Positions 62,766-64,000 of a stretch of 64,000 nucleotides of DNA are shown piece by piece. The position numbers and the translations under genes were made by a program. Under the pieces are notes generated by a model. It saw nothing but the letters and a program-made list of their open reading frames with translations, searched no databases and was not told where the DNA came from. The DNA is taken from NCBI RefSeq assembly GCF_002288925.2, contig NW_022098072.1, positions 23,784,224 through 23,848,223 on the forward strand. Direction: 5' to 3'. Numbering within the stretch: the first letter of the stretch is position 1; every line of letters starts with the position of its first letter. Source of the DNA: Delphinapterus leucas. Its lineage: Eukaryota > Chordata > Mammalia > Artiodactyla > Monodontidae.

Positions 62766-64000
62766 CTGGAAAAGAAAATTAGTCTTTACTGATATAGCCA
62801 TGATGATGATGGTAGTGGTGGTGGTGATGATGTTACCCTACATATGTAGGATATAAAAATTTGATTTTATTTATAGTTATTTTTAATAGCTGTATAATTA
62901 TTCATATTCTCATGCCTTCTTTCATAAGCACACAGTAATGTCTAATCTTTGCATACAGAACAGCTTTATTCTGCATGAAGCCAATTAGTTTACTTCTTTA
63001 TAATTTTCAAGATCCTTTAACTTACATTAGCTCATTTTATCTGTATAACAATTCAGTGATATAGATGGTGATGTTATTATTTCCCTTTTACCGATGATTA
63101 ATAGGTTGAACCATAATGAACTGACATATGTATGGGTCAAAAATTGGCAGTTTCACATGGTTTACCTATAAAGTGAAACAGAAATATTAAGTAATTCTTT
63201 TTAATGTCACAAGTGGTAAGTTAGGATTTGAACCCGGGTCTTCAGTCTTCCACTAATCCACTTGGGTCATGAACTCATTTACTTGTCCTTAATGTATCTG
63301 CAACACACTAATCAACTAAGGCTAGAGAAGTTTTTAGTGAACGTTGGGCCTCTGGAGCAATAGGAAAGTGAGAAATCCTTTATCTTTAAGATTAAGGATG
63401 GCATTTTGCTCAAAACTGTAATCCTAGCACCCATCATTATAGCTAATAGATAGGAAGTACCCAAGAACATATTATTGGATATTGTATGAATATGAAGTTA
63501 ATTTTGAGCAAGTTACAATGACTTCCATGTATTTTAGGTGAACACTGGCCAAATTAAGGGGTAACAGTCCCACTTTACTCTGCTCTGACAAGATCATACC
63601 TGCATGATCACGCTAATTGACAGACTGAGGTGCACATACAGCAACCATGATGGTTAAATATCCCATGTGGCATGGCTGAAGGAATTGAAGAGGATATTTA
63701 GTTTGGAAAAAAGCTTACGGTTGGGGCCTCATCCCAGAACAATTAGAATTTCTGGAGAATGGTCATGGGTAACGATGTTTATAAAAGTTCTCTAGTTTAT
63801 TCTAATGTGAAGCAGGGTTGAGAGTGACTGGACTGGAATATCCTAAAGTTGTCTCTCAGTTTTAAGAGTCTCTGATGCTATGAACTGATGGTAGCGAGAC
63901 AGCTGAAATTTTGAATATATTAATGTTTCATTATACTTAATTCACAACCCCCACAGGCTTAAAATTTTTGTTTACCCTAAGATGCTGTTTGAGAGTTCAA
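62766..64000 (-). other. LAMA4: LAMA4 intron, runs off the window
   Basis: A (GAT/GGT)-rich stretch near 62800-62832 and a diverged MIR-like piece at about 63015-63250 are present. No further coding exon is found up to 64000. Confidence 0.6.

Noticed and set aside
63590..63650. Possible extra LAMA4 exon (a GTATGA donor preceded by an open stretch on the - strand)
   Set aside because: An in-frame stop appears a few codons upstream, no acceptor fits, and the translation does not resemble LG2.

Overview
This window is nuclear DNA from a placental mammal, most likely a toothed whale or close cetacean relative. Two kinds of evidence point there. First, the coding exons match a conserved mammalian neighbourhood (human 6q21: CCN6, TUBE1, FAM229B, LAMA4) in the same order and orientation. 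Second, the introns carry many copies of the tRNA-derived CHR SINEs. These include the short CHR-1 type of whales, hippos and ruminants and the GC-rich CHR-2 type that dominates cetacean genomes. Species cannot be fixed from the sequence.

Layout: (1) 1-2563, + strand: the last two coding exons and 3'UTR of CCN6 (WISP3), covering the thrombospondin-1 repeat and the C-terminal cystine-knot domain. (2) 2943-22977, - strand: the complete TUBE1 gene for epsilon-tubulin. It has 12 coding exons that join in frame to 475 residues. CCN6 and TUBE1 are tail to tail, only about 0.4 kb apart. (3) About 22.74-23.29 kb: a CpG-rich bidirectional promoter between TUBE1 and FAM229B. It contains an RFX X-box-like motif, an E2F-like motif and an E-box. 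(4) About 23-31.9 kb, + strand: FAM229B, with a non-coding first exon inferred in the CpG island and two coding exons encoding 83 residues. (5) 31.9-40.1 kb: intergenic, mostly repeats. It includes an old, 3'-truncated L1 that has itself been hit by a CHR-1 SINE and by a 40-bp copy of a tRNA-Lys 5' half. (6) 40.1-64 kb, - strand: the last 13 coding exons of LAMA4, encoding roughly the C-terminal 637 residues: the end of LG2, LG3, the LG3-LG4 linker, LG4, LG5 and the stop.

The four genes are not a pathway. CCN6 and LAMA4 act in the extracellular matrix. Epsilon-tubulin works at centrioles and basal bodies. FAM229B has no assigned function. The shared promoter suggests co-regulation of TUBE1 and FAM229B, and the X-box would tie that promoter to the ciliary programme.

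The rest is intron and intergenic sequence: CHR-1 and CHR-2 SINEs (several with clear target-site duplications), L1 3' ends, older L1M fragments, MIRs, MER20 and other DNA-transposon relics, one MaLR-like LTR and microsatellites. One 100-N assembly gap (14526-14625) is flanked by a near-identical duplication of about 208 bp, so the gap is probably an assembly artefact. I see no previously undescribed gene system. The most unusual item is the tRNA-half insertion at 34.9 kb.
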